Part shown: positions 6,579-7,252 of the stretch, one piece after another
Layout of the letters: each line of letters opens with the position of its first letter
Position numbering within the stretch: the stretch's first letter is position 1
Assembly: GCA_028679855.1 (NCBI GenBank)
Contig: JAJRAP010000071.1
Location: 1-7,252, forward strand
Length of the DNA: 7,252 bases
Reading direction: 5' to 3'
DNA from: Candidatus Methanoperedens sp.
GTDB taxonomy: Archaea; Halobacteriota; Methanosarcinia; Methanosarcinales; Methanoperedenaceae
Translations under genes and position numbers: made by a program
The notes under the pieces: model-generated
Database searches by the model: none
The model's input: only the letters and a program-made list of their open reading frames with translations
Told to the model about the DNA's origin: nothing

Positions 6579-6815
6579 ATGGGTTTATATGTGGAGATAT
6601 TCTATTGGTTTTGTCGCCAAGAAGATAAAGGGACGGTCAAGCAGGATATTGGGGCAAGAGTCCCCGCATCTCAAGGAATGGTACGGAGACCATCTCTGGT
6701 CGCCGGGCTGCTATCACGGCTCTGTGGGGGACAGGGCTGGGAAGTTGTTGAGAAATACATTTCCACGCAGAACCGCTCTCCTGATAAGAAGGCTTTATAT
6801 GCAAAAAAACGCTAA
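6579..6815 (+). pseudogene. Decayed IS200/IS605-type transposase gene tnpA (C-terminal part, frameshifted)
   Basis: Translation switches frame twice along a recognisable single-tyrosine (Y1) transposase. One frame gives GLYVEI (from 6582), matching the strand after the HUH motif. The next frame carries on from about 6598 with YSIGFVAKKIKGRSSRIL, then HLKEW and GDHLWSPGCYHGSVG. From 6729 the first frame resumes with GQGWEVVEKYISTQ and stops at 6815. The helix with catalytic Tyr (codon 6756-6758) and Gln three residues on (Y-x3-Q) is intact. The N-terminal half is missing; the residues just before GLYVEI read TM-G where His-x-His is expected. The second shift lies at a five-G run (6726-6730), where one more G would restore the frame. 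The gene is almost certainly dead. It is plus strand, head-away from the permease gene. Confidence 0.82.
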
Positions 6816-6820
6816 CAAGC

Positions 6821-6839
6821 CCTGTAGCTTAAGTACGGG
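6821..6839 (+). repeat. Imperfect hairpin, right end of the IS200/IS605 remnant
   Basis: Bases 6821-6828 pair with 6833-6839 around a TTAA loop (6829-6832). The stem has seven pairs including one T-G wobble, with G6827 left unpaired as a bulge. IS200/IS605 transposases recognise subterminal hairpins with just such an extrahelical base on single-stranded DNA. Its place 5 bases after the tnpA stop fits the right end. Confidence 0.6.
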
Positions 6840-6946
6840 AGTTGTGACTGAAGGCGATAGGCATTTCGTGCATCCTTTAGAATATGTTAAACCAAGATAA
6901 CAATTGTGGCGCTAAAATTGGGGCACGGATGAGGGGGCAACTTGTG

Positions 6947-6966
6947 AATATTTAACAATAAATATT
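6947..6966. repeat. Perfect 8-base inverted repeat, possible promoter/operator
   Basis: aatattta (6947-6954) is followed after four bases by its exact reverse complement (6959-6966). It lies 54 bases before the ATG at 7020, and the right arm with following bases (aaatattta, 6961-6969 region) could serve as a TATA box with transcription starting near 6990. It could be an operator for that gene or a chance palindrome in A+T-rich DNA. No T-run follows that would favour a terminator. Confidence 0.35.
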
Positions 6967-7004
6967 TAGGTTAGATAGTATTATATCTCATCATTATTAA
7001 TAAA

Positions 7005-7011
7005 AAGGAAG
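7005..7011 (+). promoter_or_regulatory. Ribosome binding site AAGGAAG
   Basis: This purine-rich site ends 8 bases before the ATG at 7020. It supports that start and the view that the A+T-rich frame is a real gene. Confidence 0.55.
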
Positions 7012-7019
7012 TTGACAAT

Positions 7020-7252
7020 ATGGTTTGGAAAAATCGTTATCAATTAAGTAATATTTGGAAAGATAAAGAATTTATAGAAAAATTTTCAAACCTTTTCGCA
7101 TTAAAAATATTCTTTGACGAAAGTATTGTGGAAGCTAATTACAAACCAAATAATGAATTTGCAGGTGCAATAGCCTTAACATCCATTGGAAATGAAATAG
7201 CAACGAAAATCCAAACCAGGTTTAAGGACATTTCTATAGCAGAAATAAATTA
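7020..7252 (+). CDS. 5' part of an unrecognised A+T-rich gene (partial)
   Basis: The frame opens at an ATG behind a good ribosome site and stays open for 77 codons to the window edge, where the last two bases (ta) begin the next codon. The protein starts MVWKNRYQLSNIW and is mostly charged and aromatic, with predicted helical character and no signal peptide or membrane segment. I do not recognise a family. By hand count the 232 bases from 7021 are about 28% G+C, far below the conserved genes to the left (34 of 60 bases in 4381-4440). Its place just beyond an IS remnant suggests a laterally acquired or accessory gene. A frame this long in A+T-rich sequence, where stops are frequent, supports real coding. 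Confidence 0.6.
   Translation, partial: MVWKNRYQLSNIWKDKEFIEKFSNLFALKIFFDESIVEANYKPNNEFAGAIALTSIGNEIATKIQTRFKDISIAEIN

Larger units (their letters stand above)
6579..6839 (+). mobile_element. IS200/IS605-family insertion sequence remnant, right half
   Basis: The remnant comprises the broken tnpA and the bulged hairpin 5 bases after its stop, the usual order at the right end of these elements. The left end, its hairpin and the 5' half of tnpA are not found between here and the permease start at 6490, so the left side was probably lost by deletion. No tnpB follows. Family members lack terminal inverted repeats and target duplications, so the exact right boundary cannot be set; it lies at or somewhat beyond the hairpin. 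Confidence 0.75.

Noticed and set aside
6491..6580. A longer permease start at 6580 or 6526
   Set aside because: The extra residues are polar, not membrane-like, and exceed the family length. The TATA-like box near 6518 would fall inside the coding region.
6526..6900. A 124-codon plus-strand frame taken as one gene
   Set aside because: Only its middle matches TnpA. The start overlaps the permease promoter region and the part after 6730 is out of frame with the conserved transposase end. It is one frame of a pseudogene.
6816..7019. Possible small RNA, guide RNA or CRISPR in the A+T-rich gap
   Set aside because: I found no repeated units, no tRNA-like cloverleaf and no tnpB gene that would accompany a guide RNA. 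Only the IS hairpin and one short palindrome stand out.

Overview
The window looks archaeal, most likely from a methane-cycling euryarchaeote. The reasons are an NrpR-type nitrogen repressor next to a glutamine synthetase, an F420H2:NADP oxidoreductase, and an AglJ-type glycosyltransferase of archaeal protein N-glycosylation. Weak or absent Shine-Dalgarno sites and TATA-like boxes fit this. A Methanosarcinales or ANME-2d (Methanoperedens-like) source is my best guess from gene content and moderate G+C, but the sequence alone does not prove it.

Layout. Bases 1-141 hold the 3' end of an unrecognised plus-strand gene. A tightly packed plus-strand block follows: aglJ (204-1127), npdG (1124-1780), a HhH-GPD DNA glycosylase of the endonuclease III/MagIII type (1777-2385), and a radical SAM protein of unknown function (2369-3376). 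These four overlap one another by 4, 4 and 17 bases, so they are probably one transcript with coupled translation. After a 40-base gap with a possible promoter come glnA (3417-4736) and, 11 bases later, nrpR (4748-5740). A TauE/SafE-type permease on the minus strand (5744-6490) converges on nrpR with only 3 bases between the two stop codons.

Right end. Past the permease promoter the sequence changes character. Bases 6579-6839 are a decayed IS200/IS605-type transposase gene, broken by at least two frameshifts, followed by its right-end hairpin with a bulged base. Beyond it lies an A+T-rich segment with a perfect 8-base inverted repeat. A partial, unrecognised A+T-rich gene then starts at 7020 and runs off the window. 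This looks like the edge of an accessory region.

How the genes work together. glnA and nrpR form a nitrogen-assimilation unit in which the 2-oxoglutarate-responsive repressor is probably made from the same transcript as a typical target. npdG links the F420 and NADP(H) pools. aglJ would start glycan assembly on a dolichol phosphate carrier. The glycosylase and the radical SAM protein have no evident link to nitrogen control. I see no rRNA, tRNA or CRISPR array, and no clearly new multi-gene system. The least explained parts are the radical SAM gene and the A+T-rich gene at the right edge.
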